64,000 nucleotides of DNA from CALBTQ01 sp036725605 (GTDB lineage: Bacteria; Lernaellota; Lernaellaia; Lernaellales; Lernaellaceae). The position numbers and the translations under genes are program-made. Below the pieces are notes generated by a model. That model worked only from the letters and a program-made list of their open reading frames with translations, was not told where the DNA came from and made no database searches. Positions 1 to 8,683 of the stretch are shown one piece after another (position 1 is the stretch's first letter; each line of letters begins with the position of its first letter). The stretch covers positions 69,454-133,453 of the forward strand of contig DAIMDW010000018.1 in assembly GCA_036725605.1 (NCBI GenBank). The letters are read 5' to 3'.

Positions 1-1315
1 CGCCGTGCGAAACGTCGACCAACGCGATCAGCCGGCGTTTGGTCATGCCCAGCCAGCGCATGCCGAGCTGCGTCAGGTTTTCGAAAAAATAAAAACTGGT
101 TTTGGGCAGCGCCTCGTTCAGGTACTGCCGCTCCCAGGGCACGCGTAGCTCGGTGAAATCCATCGCCTCGTCGACCGCGCCCCGCGCTTTGGCCAGGTCC
201 CAGATCGGCGTGCCGGGAAACGGCGTCAGGCAATGCACCTCGAAATAATCGATTTTCCGCTCGCGGATGCCGCGCAGGATAAATTCGTAGGTCGCCAGCA
301 GATCGTCGCCGGTTTCGCCGGGCGCGCCCTTGATGAAACTCGGACTGCACACCATGCCGTGTTGCCGCGCGAGATCCAACGTGCGCCGGTTGGCCGCGAC
401 GTTCGCCCCCGCGCCCTTGAGCCATTGCAGGATGCGCGGCGAATTGCTTTCCGCGCCGAAGGTCACGCGGCGCACCTGCATGCGCGCGAGGAGCGCGAAC
501 ATTTCCTCGTCGGCCAGCTCGGCGCGCACGGTGCAGGAAAAGGCGATGCGGCCCGGATACCCGCGCGCGACCACGCCGTCGGCGACGGCCGCCAGGCGCT
601 TACGGTCGGCGACGAACAGGTCGTCGAAAAAATGGATCGCCCGCGCGCCGTGGTTTTCCACCAGGTCGTCAATTTCATTCAGCACCATCTCGGCGGGAAA
701 GGCGCGGAACGAACCCCACATTTTTTTGCTCGAACAAAAGCGGCAGGCGTACGGACAACCGCGGCTGGTGACCATCTGCGCGTTCGTCCAGTCGCCGCCA
801 AGCACCGCGCGATCGGGCAGCGGCACGGTGGACAGATCGGCGATCGGCGCACGCGGCGCGGTCAAGCGCACGGCGTCGCCCTCGCGCACGGCCAGGCCGG
901 CAATCGCCTCGAGTTTTTCGCTCACCAACCGGCCGTGCTCGCGCACGTGAGTCATCAACTCGACGAAGGTTTGCTCGCCCTCGCCGATTACGCCGACGTC
1001 GAAGGGTGCGCTCAGCGTGTGCGGCAGGGCGCTCACGTGCACGCCGCCCAACACCAGCGGCGCATGGGTGGCGCGGCGGATCGCCCGCGCGAGCCGGTAC
1101 GCCTCGGCGATGTTCACGCTGGACGCGCTGACGCCCACCACGTCGGGTTTGGCGGCGACGGCCTCGGCGGCGGTGCGCGCAACCACGACCTTCACCCAGG
1201 GCGCGTAGCGCTTGGCATAAGCGGAAAGATAGGCGTAGCACAGCGGTTGGTACTGGCTGCGGTCGGCGGGATCGACGGCGGTCAGTCCACAGAAGGTGAG
1301 CGAATCGCGCGTCAT
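1..1315 (-). CDS. B12-binding domain radical SAM protein, C-terminus cut by window edge
   Basis: The frame opens at an ATG at 1315 and runs off the left edge, giving about 438 residues. The N-terminal 150 residues form a cobalamin-binding-like Rossmann region (PDVVGVSAS, GGVHVSALP, VIGEGEQTF). It is followed by the radical SAM CxxxCxxC cluster motif CPYACRFC at C187, C191 and C194, and by later family blocks (FFDDLF, FGAESNS, KGAPGETGDD, LTPFPGTPIW). Class-B radical SAM enzymes of this architecture methylate or rearrange unactivated carbons of lipids, cofactors or peptides; the substrate here is unknown. Only 1 bp separates its start from the stop of the upstream barrel gene, so the two are probably co-transcribed. 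No DxHxxG base-off B12 motif is visible, as in many members of this class. Confidence 0.85.
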   Translation of the reverse strand, partial: MTRDSLTFCGLTAVDPADRSQYQPLCYAYLSAYAKRYAPWVKVVVARTAAEAVAAKPDVVGVSASSVNIAEAYRLARAIRRATHAPLVLGGVHVSALPHTLSAPFDVGVIGEGEQTFVELMTHVREHGRLVSEKLEAIAGLAVREGDAVRLTAPRAPIADLSTVPLPDRAVLGGDWTNAQMVTSRGCPYACRFCSSKKMWGSFRAFPAEMVLNEIDDLVENHGARAIHFFDDLFVADRKRLAAVADGVVARGYPGRIAFSCTVRAELADEEMFALLARMQVRRVTFGAESNSPRILQWLKGAGANVAANRRTLDLARQHGMVCSPSFIKGAPGETGDDLLATYEFILRGIRERKIDYFEVHCLTPFPGTPIWDLAKARGAVDEAMDFTELRVPWERQYLNEALPKTSFYFFENLTQLGMRWLGMTKRRLIALVDVSHG

Positions 1316-1316
1316 C

Positions 1317-2000
1317 TCAGAAGTGGAACCTCGCGCCCAGGAACGCCGAGTTGCCGCCGTAATCGGCGTCGTCCAGATCGGTGGTCGGATCGCCGCCCTT
1401 GAAATGGGCGAAGGCGAAGCGGTCTTCCAGCACGATGCCCAGCCAGTCGAGAGCCGCAATTTCCGCACCGAGCATGGCGTGATAGCCGATCGTCGCGCCG
1501 CTGTCGGTGTTGGATTGCGAGGTCGTCGCGTCCTGCCCGTAGATGGTGAAGTCGGTGTTGACGATCCGCCAGTACAGACCCAGGCCCGCGCCGGTGTACA
1601 GGCGGACGAAATCCAGCGGCAACACGAAGCGCGGGGTAATCGTGAGGTTGGTGACGCTGATCGTGTAATCGCCCTTCACGCGGCAGCGCTCGGCGACCGC
1701 GTCGACCGCCACCGACGTGCCGTACCATTGCAGCGCGCCGCCCAGGGTGAAGTGCGGCGAGAAGGCGTATTCGAAATCGGTCTCGACCGTCACGCCGTCA
1801 AACGCGCCCGAGTCGATGGCGTAGTCGATTTCGCCGTCTTCGAGCACGCCGTCGTTGTCCGGATCGTCGACCTGCGAGTAGCGAATGAAGTTGTGATAAC
1901 CCACCTTGGCGCCGAGACCGATTTTGCCCTGCTCGGCCAGCGCCGACGAACACAGCAGCAAAACAAGGGCCATCACGCCGATCCACGCGACCGTCCGCAT
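1317..2000 (-). CDS. Outer-membrane beta-barrel protein (OmpW/porin-like), 227 aa
   Basis: A Sec signal peptide is visible at residues 1-22 (hydrophobic ALVLLL core, ALA-type cleavage site). The rest is a string of alternating amphipathic strands (FEYAFSPHFTLGGALQWYG, RFVLPLDFVRLYTGAGLGLY) ending in an aromatic residue (GARFHF), the classic outer-membrane insertion signature. The length fits an eight-stranded barrel. A poorly conserved acidic segment (DDPDNDGVLEDGEIDY) probably forms an extracellular loop and may bind calcium. It lies 1 bp upstream of the radical SAM gene in the same direction. The family assignment (OmpW-like) is tentative; the barrel fold is well supported. Confidence 0.7.
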   Translation of the reverse strand: MRTVAWIGVMALVLLLCSSALAEQGKIGLGAKVGYHNFIRYSQVDDPDNDGVLEDGEIDYAIDSGAFDGVTVETDFEYAFSPHFTLGGALQWYGTSVAVDAVAERCRVKGDYTISVTNLTITPRFVLPLDFVRLYTGAGLGLYWRIVNTDFTIYGQDATTSQSNTDSGATIGYHAMLGAEIAALDWLGIVLEDRFAFAHFKGGDPTTDLDDADYGGNSAFLGARFHF

Positions 2001-2071
2001 TTCGCCTCCCCCGAAAGTTATGCGAGCATCCTACCCCGCCCGGCGCACGGGCGCAAGTTTCGGCGGCGGAT

Positions 2072-3283
2072 TCAAGTCAGCGGCGGCGGGGGCATTTTGA
2101 CGCGGCCGAAGTCGAGCAGACGCGGGAACTGCCGTTTGAGCGCGCCGGCGAGCATCGCGCGGCTGACCGCTGAGATGCGGTCGGGCAACGTTTCGCCGGT
2201 CGCCTCGGCCAGCAGCGCCAGCAGGTGCGACACGCCGACGTGCCCCGGGTACAACTGACCCATGCCGGTCAGCGTCAGCAGGCAGCCGCTGCAATAGGAG
2301 ACGAGACGATCGGCCTTGACGCGCCCGGCCTCGCGCAGCACGCGCGCCGCGCCGGCGGTCATCACCAGCGGATGGTAGCCCACGTCGGGCGCGAAACCCG
2401 CGCCGATGCCGCAGCACAAACTGCGTTCGTGTGAATGTTGCATCTCCACGACCGTGCAGCCGATCATCGTCAGCAGCGCGCGCACCTTGGCCATGTACGC
2501 CGGGCCGAGGATCTTGCCGTAGCACGATTCCTGCACGGTCACGCGCAGGCCCAGCGATCGTTCCACCGGGCGCCGGCCGGCGGAAAAATCGTCGAAGAGA
2601 TCCTCGAGCAGCGGCCGCACTTCCATCTCGTGTTGCAGGCCGTAGCGCGGCAGCACGTAGCGGAACAGGCACGTGCCCGCCGTGCAGGCGACGGTCATGT
2701 GCTTTACGCCCAGCGCGTCGAGCCAACGATCGAGGTTGCGCGCGGTGCGGCGCAGGTGATCGTCCATCCCCGTGCGGTAAAACGGCTCGCCGCAGCACAC
2801 GTGAAAGCCGCCGCGAATATCGTACCCGTCAAGCAACCGCGTGCGCGCCAGCCAGGCGGTGTTGCACAGGTTGCAGCCCGGATAGAGGATTTTCTCGACG
2901 GGCGTTTCGTCGCGCCACGAATCGAGCAACTCGCGATCCTCGGCGGGCAAGGCGTCGGCGGCCGCGGCGCGGAAATTGTCGGGGCGCTGCTGCTGGAAGT
3001 AGGCCGACCAGCGGCGCGGACCGTCCTGCTCCATGCGCTCGGCGAATCGCGCGCGAATGAGCTGCGCCGGATTGGCTCCGTTGGGGCAGGCGAAGTTGCA
3101 GGCGAAACACGTCTGGCAGCCGCGCTCGAGTTTGGCGACGCGTCCGCCGTCGCGCAGGGTCGCGATCATGGCCCGGCCTTCGTCGGCGTCGATGGTCAGC
3201 ACCGGGCACGCCGCGAGGCATTGCCCGCAAGTGGCGCATTTCGCCGCGTCGTAGGGCGCGAAAAAACCGGCCGGATCGTGCAT
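2072..3283 (-). CDS. Two-cluster Fe-S protein with CCG domains (GlcF/HdrB-D-like oxidoreductase subunit), 403 aa
   Basis: I chose the ATG at 3283 because a strong GGAGGT Shine-Dalgarno lies just upstream. The N-terminus has two [4Fe-4S] ferredoxin motifs: CATCGQCLAACP at residues 16-27 and CQTCFACNFACP further on. The C-terminal half carries Cys-rich CCG-type segments (CNLCN, CCGEPFY, CTAGTC, CCGIGAG, SYCSGC). This is the layout of glycolate/lactate oxidase Fe-S subunits (GlcF, LutA) and of heterodisulfide reductase HdrB/HdrD. It probably passes electrons between a flavin dehydrogenase and quinone or disulfide. No flavoprotein partner is adjacent, so the electron donor is not identified. Confidence 0.75.
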   Translation of the reverse strand: MHDPAGFFAPYDAAKCATCGQCLAACPVLTIDADEGRAMIATLRDGGRVAKLERGCQTCFACNFACPNGANPAQLIRARFAERMEQDGPRRWSAYFQQQRPDNFRAAAADALPAEDRELLDSWRDETPVEKILYPGCNLCNTAWLARTRLLDGYDIRGGFHVCCGEPFYRTGMDDHLRRTARNLDRWLDALGVKHMTVACTAGTCLFRYVLPRYGLQHEMEVRPLLEDLFDDFSAGRRPVERSLGLRVTVQESCYGKILGPAYMAKVRALLTMIGCTVVEMQHSHERSLCCGIGAGFAPDVGYHPLVMTAGAARVLREAGRVKADRLVSYCSGCLLTLTGMGQLYPGHVGVSHLLALLAEATGETLPDRISAVSRAMLAGALKRQFPRLLDFGRVKMPPPPLT

Positions 3284-3333
3284 GAGACCTCCCGCTCCTT
3301 TGTCGCAAAATCGGCCGGCGCGCGCAAGTCGCC

Positions 3334-3363
3334 TTGCGGCCGGGGGCGTGCGGTGGGTACAAT
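3334..3363 (+). promoter_or_regulatory. Putative sigma70-type promoter (TTGCGG-N18-TACAAT)
   Basis: The -35 box TTGCGG at 3334-3339 and -10 box TACAAT at 3358-3363 are separated by 18 bp. They lie 30 bp before the GTG start of the membrane protein at 3394. The same TTGC-N17/18-TACAAT form recurs at several other genes here. Confidence 0.5.
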
Positions 3364-3393
3364 TCGCCCGCACCAATCGCGAAGGAACGTTTC

Positions 3394-4938
3394 GTGAACG
3401 AACCGCTGCCGCGCCGCGCGCGCAACATCATCCTGGCCGCTTTCACCGTGTACCTGATGGTGCTGGTGCTCACGGTGAGGATCGCGCCGCTGCAGGATCA
3501 GATGGACTGGGTGTTGCAGGCGAAGATCCTGGCGCATCCGTCGCTGCCGGTGGCGCAGGATTACACGATCCGCCCGGCGCCGGTGCCCAACGTGCTGGGC
3601 ACGCTGGCGATCGCGCTGGCCGGCAAAGCGCTGCCGATCTTCACCGCCGCGCGTACGGTCTACGCGCTGTACCTGGCGTGGTTCGTGCTGGCCTTCGCGT
3701 ACCTGGCGCGGTCCGACGGGCGCGAGCGCGCGCTGGTCGAATTGCTGGGCCCGCTGTACGCGATGAATCATTTTTTCCTGATGGGCTTTTACAATTTCGT
3801 GCTCGGTCTGGCCTTCGCGCTGTTCACGCTGGGCTTGCTGCGCCGGCGCGCCGACAGCCGCTCGCCGTGGACGTGGCTCGGCTTTTCGTTGCTGGTCACG
3901 GCCACGTACCTGAGTCACTTTCTCGCCTTCGGCATTCTGACGCTCGGCTGCCTGGCCCTCGCCTGGCGCGCCTACGGGAAAAATTGGCGTGCGTATGCGC
4001 GAGGCGTCGCGGCGTATCTGCCCGCGCTGGCGTGCCTCGCGTGGTACGTCGCCGAACGCGGCGGCGAGTTCTGGTATCACTACGCGTTTCACAATCCGCT
4101 GTACTACCTGTGGTACAAGGTCGGGCCGTGGACGGTGGCGTCGGGCTATTATCCGCTGACGCCGACGTGGGCGATGTGGATCGACGTGGCGCTCAACGCG
4201 GCGGCGATCGTCGCCGTGCCGCTGCTGGCGTTGCGGGCGATCGTCAACAAGCGCGCGCCGCTGCGCGATCCACTGGTGCTGACCGCCTTGGCGCTGGCGC
4301 TCATCGCGCTGGCCGCACCCACGCGCATCTTCGAGTTGCTGCGCCCCGGTCAGCGGCTGTTGTTCGCCGCGGTGTTGTTGTTCGCCGCGACCGCGCTGCC
4401 GGGCAAAGCGACCGCGCCGGGAAAGTATCGGGTGATCGCGCTGGCGCTGGCGGCGCTACTGGCCTGGAACGGCTACTGGTGGCTGGACGCGACGCGCAAG
4501 ACCGATGCCGAACTCAAGGTGCTGGCCGCGAACATCCCCGCCGACGCCGACATGCTGCTGCTGACCGATTCGCATTTCCATTACCGCGAACCGCGCTCGC
4601 TGCGCGAGAAGCTGACCGATCCCTATTCCTACCCGAACTACGTCAACCCGCTGCGGTACCTGCCCTACGCGCAGATCATCGAACACGGTGGGCGCATTCG
4701 CTCGCTGTTCGGCACCGGCATCGTCCACGCGAAACAACGCGACCTGCTGCCGGCGATCAACCGCCCGTGGCACCTGAGCGATCCGGAACGCGCCGGCGTG
4801 TATTCGCACCTGGTCGCCACCGGGCAGGCCGACAACCTGGCCGACATCGCCCAAAAAACGGCGGCGCTGTTCGCCGAGCTGTACCGCGACGATCACCTGT
4901 TGATTATGGAGAGAATCCCGCCCGCGCCCGTCAATTAG
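3394..4938 (+). CDS. Multi-pass membrane protein, GT-C glycosyltransferase-like, 514 aa
   Basis: The GTG start at 3394 is preceded by an AAGGAA ribosome site. The protein has about 9-11 hydrophobic helices (for example AAFTVYLMVLVLTV near the N-terminus and LALALAALLAWNGYWWL near residue 350). A first periplasmic loop begins with a DQMDW acidic motif, as in GT-C and ArnT-type transferases. A soluble domain of about 150 residues follows the last helix. This layout resembles lipid-linked sugar or mannosyl transferases, but I see no diagnostic motif, so the function is inferred. The stop codon overlaps the convergent GNAT stop in the tetranucleotide TTAG. Confidence 0.55.
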   Translation: MNEPLPRRARNIILAAFTVYLMVLVLTVRIAPLQDQMDWVLQAKILAHPSLPVAQDYTIRPAPVPNVLGTLAIALAGKALPIFTAARTVYALYLAWFVLAFAYLARSDGRERALVELLGPLYAMNHFFLMGFYNFVLGLAFALFTLGLLRRRADSRSPWTWLGFSLLVTATYLSHFLAFGILTLGCLALAWRAYGKNWRAYARGVAAYLPALACLAWYVAERGGEFWYHYAFHNPLYYLWYKVGPWTVASGYYPLTPTWAMWIDVALNAAAIVAVPLLALRAIVNKRAPLRDPLVLTALALALIALAAPTRIFELLRPGQRLLFAAVLLFAATALPGKATAPGKYRVIALALAALLAWNGYWWLDATRKTDAELKVLAANIPADADMLLLTDSHFHYREPRSLREKLTDPYSYPNYVNPLRYLPYAQIIEHGGRIRSLFGTGIVHAKQRDLLPAINRPWHLSDPERAGVYSHLVATGQADNLADIAQKTAALFAELYRDDHLLIMERIPPAPVN

Positions 4939-5906
4939 GGCGTGTGCCAATGGAAGGTGTGCTTGCCCGACACGAGACGATAGCCGAGGTTCGCCCAGGC
5001 GGTCTGCACGGCGGTGTTGTCCACCTGCGTGACCACGGTGGCGACGTCGGCGCGTTCCTTGAACCAGGGCAGGCATTCGGCGAGTAGGCTGGTGTAGATG
5101 CCCTTGCCGCGCGCCCACGGCGCCACGCCGGCGAGCACGCCCTCGGCCATGCGGAACTCGGTCGTCTTGTTCTGCTTGTGCTTGACTTCCAGCGTGAGGA
5201 AGCCCGCGATGCGCATGCCGATCTCCGCGATCAGCACCGCGTCGGCGAGTTTGGTCAGGCTGTTGCCGATCCACTTGACGTACATGTCGGTCGCCTTCGT
5301 GTCATCGAAAAACGGATCGAGGTGGAAGCGGTCGATGTAACCGTCGAAGGTTTCGCGGGTCAAGGCGAGCAGTTGCTTGCGATCGTCGGGCGCCGCCAGG
5401 CGCAGGTCGGCCTGATGCTCCACCTTGGGCAGCTCGGTTTTGTCGAAACGGAAGGCGTATTCGACCTGCGTGTCGGCCAGATAAAAACCGGTGCGCAGCA
5501 GCGAGCGGATCAACTTGAGATCGGCGGTGGGCACGCGCACGTCGACGAACTTGCAGCCGTACTTGAGCAGATGCTTCATGCAAGCCAGCACCAATTGCTT
5601 GCCGTCGTACTCGGCGGCTTCCAGCGACAGGTGGATCGGCCCGATGCGGCCCATCGTCTTGCCGAAATGCTCCGTGTCGAAGGTCAAGATCTTCGCGCCG
5701 GCGATGCCCAGCAGACGACCGTTGCGAAAATGGCCGAAAGCGACGCCCTGGGGCGCGCTGAAATTCCTCTTCAATTGTTCGATGGTCCAGGCGGAGCGCT
5801 TCGCCGGTTCGACCTGCCGGTAGGGATGCAAATCAAGATACCCGAAGTCGGCCAGCCGCGCGTGAAACATCCCGATTTTCTTTTTATCCAGTTCCTGGAT
5901 CGGCAT
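4935..5906 (-). CDS. GNAT-family N-acetyltransferase, two-domain, 323 aa
   Basis: A GGGGAGA ribosome site precedes the ATG at 5906. The N-terminal half resembles a degenerate GNAT fold (GRLLGIAGAKIL, KFVDVRVPTADLKLIRSLLRTGFYLADTQ). The C-terminal half carries the acetyl-CoA loop as VLAGVAPWARGKGIYTSLL, a clear R/Q-x-x-G-x-G/A-type motif, followed by VTQVDNTAVQTAWANLGYR. The overall layout resembles WecD-type sugar-amine acetyltransferases. It lies 12 bp downstream of gltX and is probably the last gene of the ispD-ispF-gltX operon. The substrate is unknown. Confidence 0.75.
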   Translation of the reverse strand: MPIQELDKKKIGMFHARLADFGYLDLHPYRQVEPAKRSAWTIEQLKRNFSAPQGVAFGHFRNGRLLGIAGAKILTFDTEHFGKTMGRIGPIHLSLEAAEYDGKQLVLACMKHLLKYGCKFVDVRVPTADLKLIRSLLRTGFYLADTQVEYAFRFDKTELPKVEHQADLRLAAPDDRKQLLALTRETFDGYIDRFHLDPFFDDTKATDMYVKWIGNSLTKLADAVLIAEIGMRIAGFLTLEVKHKQNKTTEFRMAEGVLAGVAPWARGKGIYTSLLAECLPWFKERADVATVVTQVDNTAVQTAWANLGYRLVSGKHTFHWHTP

Positions 5907-5918
5907 TGTCTCTCCCCT

Positions 5919-7328
5919 TTATTTTTCTCCCCGCAAACGCGCCAGGGCTTCCTCCCGGCCCAGCGTCGCCATGAGCGAAGGAACATCCGGTCCGTGCGCC
6001 GCGCCCATCAACGCCAGCCGCAAGGGCAGGTAAAGCCCCTTGCCCTTGGCCTCGGCCTGCGCGCCGGCCTGCCGGACGATCTCGCGCGCGGTTTCGACGT
6101 CGAGCGTGGCCGTCGCCGCCAACGCCTGGGCCGCCGCCGCGCACACGGCGCGGGAAGCGGGTTCGTTGAGCAACGCGGCGTCTTGTTCCGCCGGGACCGG
6201 CCGATGCAACAACGCCTCGATCCGGCGCGCCAGATCATTTAATGTTTCGGCCTCTTCGGCAAACAACTGGACGAAAGAAGTCAACGCGGCCGGAATTTCT
6301 CCGGCAAGCAGCGGTCGCACGTCGCGCGCGAGCTGCGCCGGATCCTGCGCCCGCAGCCACAGGGCCTGACGGTGCTTGAGGTCGTGCAGGCCGATCTTCG
6401 CGGGCTTTTTGGCCACGCGGTCGACCGCGAAAGCCGCGCCGAGCGTGGGCAGCGTCGTCGCGTCGTCCGGCGCCTGCCAACCCAGCCGCGCCAGGTGCGC
6501 GCAGATGACCTCGGGCGCGTACCCCTGTTCGCGCAGGTTGAGGATGCCCAGGTCGCCCAAACGCTTGGAGAGCGGATGCCCGTCGTCGCCGGTGACCAGC
6601 GGCAGGTGACCGAAGCGCGGGGGCGTGCCGCCCAACGCCTCGTGCAGCAGCAACTGCTTGTGCGTGTTGGTCAGATGATCCTCGCCGCGCAGCACGTGCG
6701 AGATGCGCATGTCCGCGTCGTCGACCACGCCGGCCAGGATGAACAGCGGATTGCCGTTGGAGCGCTGAATGATGAAATCGTCGAGGTTCTTGAGCGCCAG
6801 CGTCACGCGGCCGCGCACCAGATCGTCGAGCACGACCTCGCCCCGGTCGGGCAGCGCCAGGCGCACCGTGTGCGGCTCGCCGGCGGCCAGGCGCGCGCGG
6901 ACCTCGTCGGCGCTCAGCGCGCGGCACAGGCCGTCGTAGCGCGGCGGGCGCTTGATGCGCTTTTGCTGGAGGTGCAATTCCTCCAGGCGCTGCTCGGTGC
7001 AAAAACACGGATACGCTTTGCCCGCGGCGACCAGCCGTTCGACGGCGGCGACGTACGCGCCGCGGCGCTCGGACTGGCGATAGGGCGCGCAGGGGCCGCC
7101 GACGTCCGGTCCCTCGTCCCAGGTCAGGCCGAGCCAGCGCATGGCTTCCATCACCTGCGCTTCGTAGCGCGCCTCGCTGCGTTCGGTGTCGGTGTCCTCG
7201 ACGCGCAGGATGAACGCGCCGTCGTGACGGCGGGCGAACAGGAAATTGAACAGCGCCGCCCGGGCATTGCCCAGGTGCAGCGGACCGGTTGGGCTGGGCG
7301 CGAAGCGAACGCGGACTTCAGCGGTCAA
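5919..7328 (-). CDS. gltX: Glutamyl-tRNA synthetase, 469 aa
   Basis: This class I aminoacyl-tRNA synthetase charges tRNA-Glu (or tRNA-Gln in indirect pathways). The HIGH-equivalent is in FAPSPTGPLHLGNARAAL at residues 9-26, the KMSKS-equivalent is HPLSKR, and zinc-ligand-like cysteines occur as CFC and LCR. The 469-residue length is standard. The start is TTG at 7328, with GGAG seven bases upstream. It overlaps the ispF stop by 11 bp, which implies translational coupling. Whether the enzyme discriminates against tRNA-Gln cannot be decided by eye; no gatCAB is in the window. Confidence 0.95.
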   Translation of the reverse strand: MTAEVRVRFAPSPTGPLHLGNARAALFNFLFARRHDGAFILRVEDTDTERSEARYEAQVMEAMRWLGLTWDEGPDVGGPCAPYRQSERRGAYVAAVERLVAAGKAYPCFCTEQRLEELHLQQKRIKRPPRYDGLCRALSADEVRARLAAGEPHTVRLALPDRGEVVLDDLVRGRVTLALKNLDDFIIQRSNGNPLFILAGVVDDADMRISHVLRGEDHLTNTHKQLLLHEALGGTPPRFGHLPLVTGDDGHPLSKRLGDLGILNLREQGYAPEVICAHLARLGWQAPDDATTLPTLGAAFAVDRVAKKPAKIGLHDLKHRQALWLRAQDPAQLARDVRPLLAGEIPAALTSFVQLFAEEAETLNDLARRIEALLHRPVPAEQDAALLNEPASRAVCAAAAQALAATATLDVETAREIVRQAGAQAEAKGKGLYLPLRLALMGAAHGPDVPSLMATLGREEALARLRGEK

Positions 7329-7800
7329 GGTTGTTCTCCAACAAGGTGACGGCGTGTGCGGCGATGGCCTCGCCGGCGCCGGTGAATCCCAATCCTTCCT
7401 CGGTGGTCGCTTTGACGTTCACCGCCTCGGCCGATACGCCCAGCGCCCGCGCGAGGTTGGCGCGCATGGTTTCGATGTGCGGGGCTAGCTTGGGCCGCTG
7501 CGCGACGATCGTGGCGTCGACGTTGCCCACGCGATACCCCGCCGCGCGGGCCTTCTGCACGCATTCGGCGAGCAGCACGAGGCTGTCGGCTCCGGCGTAG
7601 GCCGGGTCGGTGTCCGGGAAGTGGCGGCCGATGTCGCCCAGGCCCGCCGCACCCAGCACGGCGTCGGCGACGGCGTGGGCCAGCACGTCGGCGTCGCTGT
7701 GCCCGAGCAGGCCCTTTTCGTATTCGATCGTCACGCCGCCCAGGATCAGCTTGCGTCCGGGGACAAGCCGATGCACGTCGTAGCCGTGCCCGATTCTCAT
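7318..7800 (-). CDS. ispF: 2-C-methyl-D-erythritol 2,4-cyclodiphosphate synthase, 160 aa
   Basis: This is the fifth enzyme of the MEP isoprenoid pathway; it cyclises CDP-ME 2-phosphate. The zinc ligands are in GYDVHRL near the N-terminus (Asp and His) and in LLGHSDADVL. The family signature TTEEGLGFTG is near the C-terminus. The length is typical. The ATG at 7800 overlaps the ispD stop as ATGA, so translation is coupled to ispD. Confidence 0.96.
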   Translation of the reverse strand: MRIGHGYDVHRLVPGRKLILGGVTIEYEKGLLGHSDADVLAHAVADAVLGAAGLGDIGRHFPDTDPAYAGADSLVLLAECVQKARAAGYRVGNVDATIVAQRPKLAPHIETMRANLARALGVSAEAVNVKATTEEGLGFTGAGEAIAAHAVTLLENNLDR

Positions 7801-8501
7801 CGCTTGTTCCTTTGCTTCCAGATCGCCTGGGCCAGCAGCAGGTCGGTCTGCGTGGTGATTTTCACGTTCGTATCCTCGCCGTTCACGACGATCACCCGCC
7901 CGCCGATGCGCTCGACGAGCTGACAATCGTCGGTGCCGACGAAACCGGTTTTTTCCGCCTCGCGATGCGCGTCCAGCAGCGTGTCGTACTGAAAGGCCTG
8001 CGGCGTCTGCGCACTCACCAGCCAGCGACGATCCGGCGTCTGGCGCACGAACCCGTCGTCGGTGATCAGCTTGATCGTCTCCTTGACCGCCCCGGCCACC
8101 AGCGCCGCGCCGAAGTTCGCCGCGATGCGTGCCGCGCGCTCGATGATCTGCGGCTCGATAAAGGGTCGTACGCCGTCGTGCACGAGCACCACGTCGGGCG
8201 TCAGGCGCAGTTTTTCGATGGCCCGCAGGCCGCGCGCCACCGATTCCTGCCGCGTCTGACCGCCCATAACCACGCGGGCCACCTTGGCGAGGTTGTACTT
8301 TTCGACGATCTGATCTTTGCAGAACACGACGTCGCCGCGCGGCACGACCAGTACGAGCGCATTGACGATCGGCGCGGCCGACAGCGCCTCGAGCGTGCGC
8401 GCCAGGATCGGCCGTCCGCCCAGGTCCAGATATTGCTTGGACACCTTCGTCGCCATGCGCCGGCCCTTGCCGCCGGCCACGACGATCCCCACACACACCA
8501 T
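7797..8501 (-). CDS. ispD: 2-C-methyl-D-erythritol 4-phosphate cytidylyltransferase, 234 aa
   Basis: This is the MEP-pathway cytidylyltransferase that makes CDP-ME. The nucleotide-binding loop is VAGGKGRRM, followed by SKQYLDLGGRPIL, then VHDGVRPF and QTPQAFQYD, all IspD hallmarks. I chose the ATG at 8501 because GGGAG lies upstream and the protein then begins at the conserved first strand. It is the first gene of an ispD-ispF-gltX-GNAT operon and diverges from the epimerase at 8684. Confidence 0.95.
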   Translation of the reverse strand: MVCVGIVVAGGKGRRMATKVSKQYLDLGGRPILARTLEALSAAPIVNALVLVVPRGDVVFCKDQIVEKYNLAKVARVVMGGQTRQESVARGLRAIEKLRLTPDVVLVHDGVRPFIEPQIIERAARIAANFGAALVAGAVKETIKLITDDGFVRQTPDRRWLVSAQTPQAFQYDTLLDAHREAEKTGFVGTDDCQLVERIGGRVIVVNGEDTNVKITTQTDLLLAQAIWKQRNKR

Positions 8502-8683
8502 GCAACATTCTCCCGTGGATGATCCGTTTCTATCATGCACTTTTCCCCGGTCACTTTGCACCCCCCCATTCGCGGGCGGCCGAAACGGCGTTCTCGGTAT
8601 TGCATCGGCGAACCGCTTCCGCCATAGTGAAACGCAATTGAACGGTCGGTCGATTATCGAACCGTGAACAAAGGACAATTCGC

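Noticed and set aside
1296..2258. Long plus-strand frames opposite the barrel and Fe-S genes
   Set aside because: The minus strand shows signal peptide, barrel strands and ferredoxin motifs; the plus frames have no domains and follow from high third-position GC.
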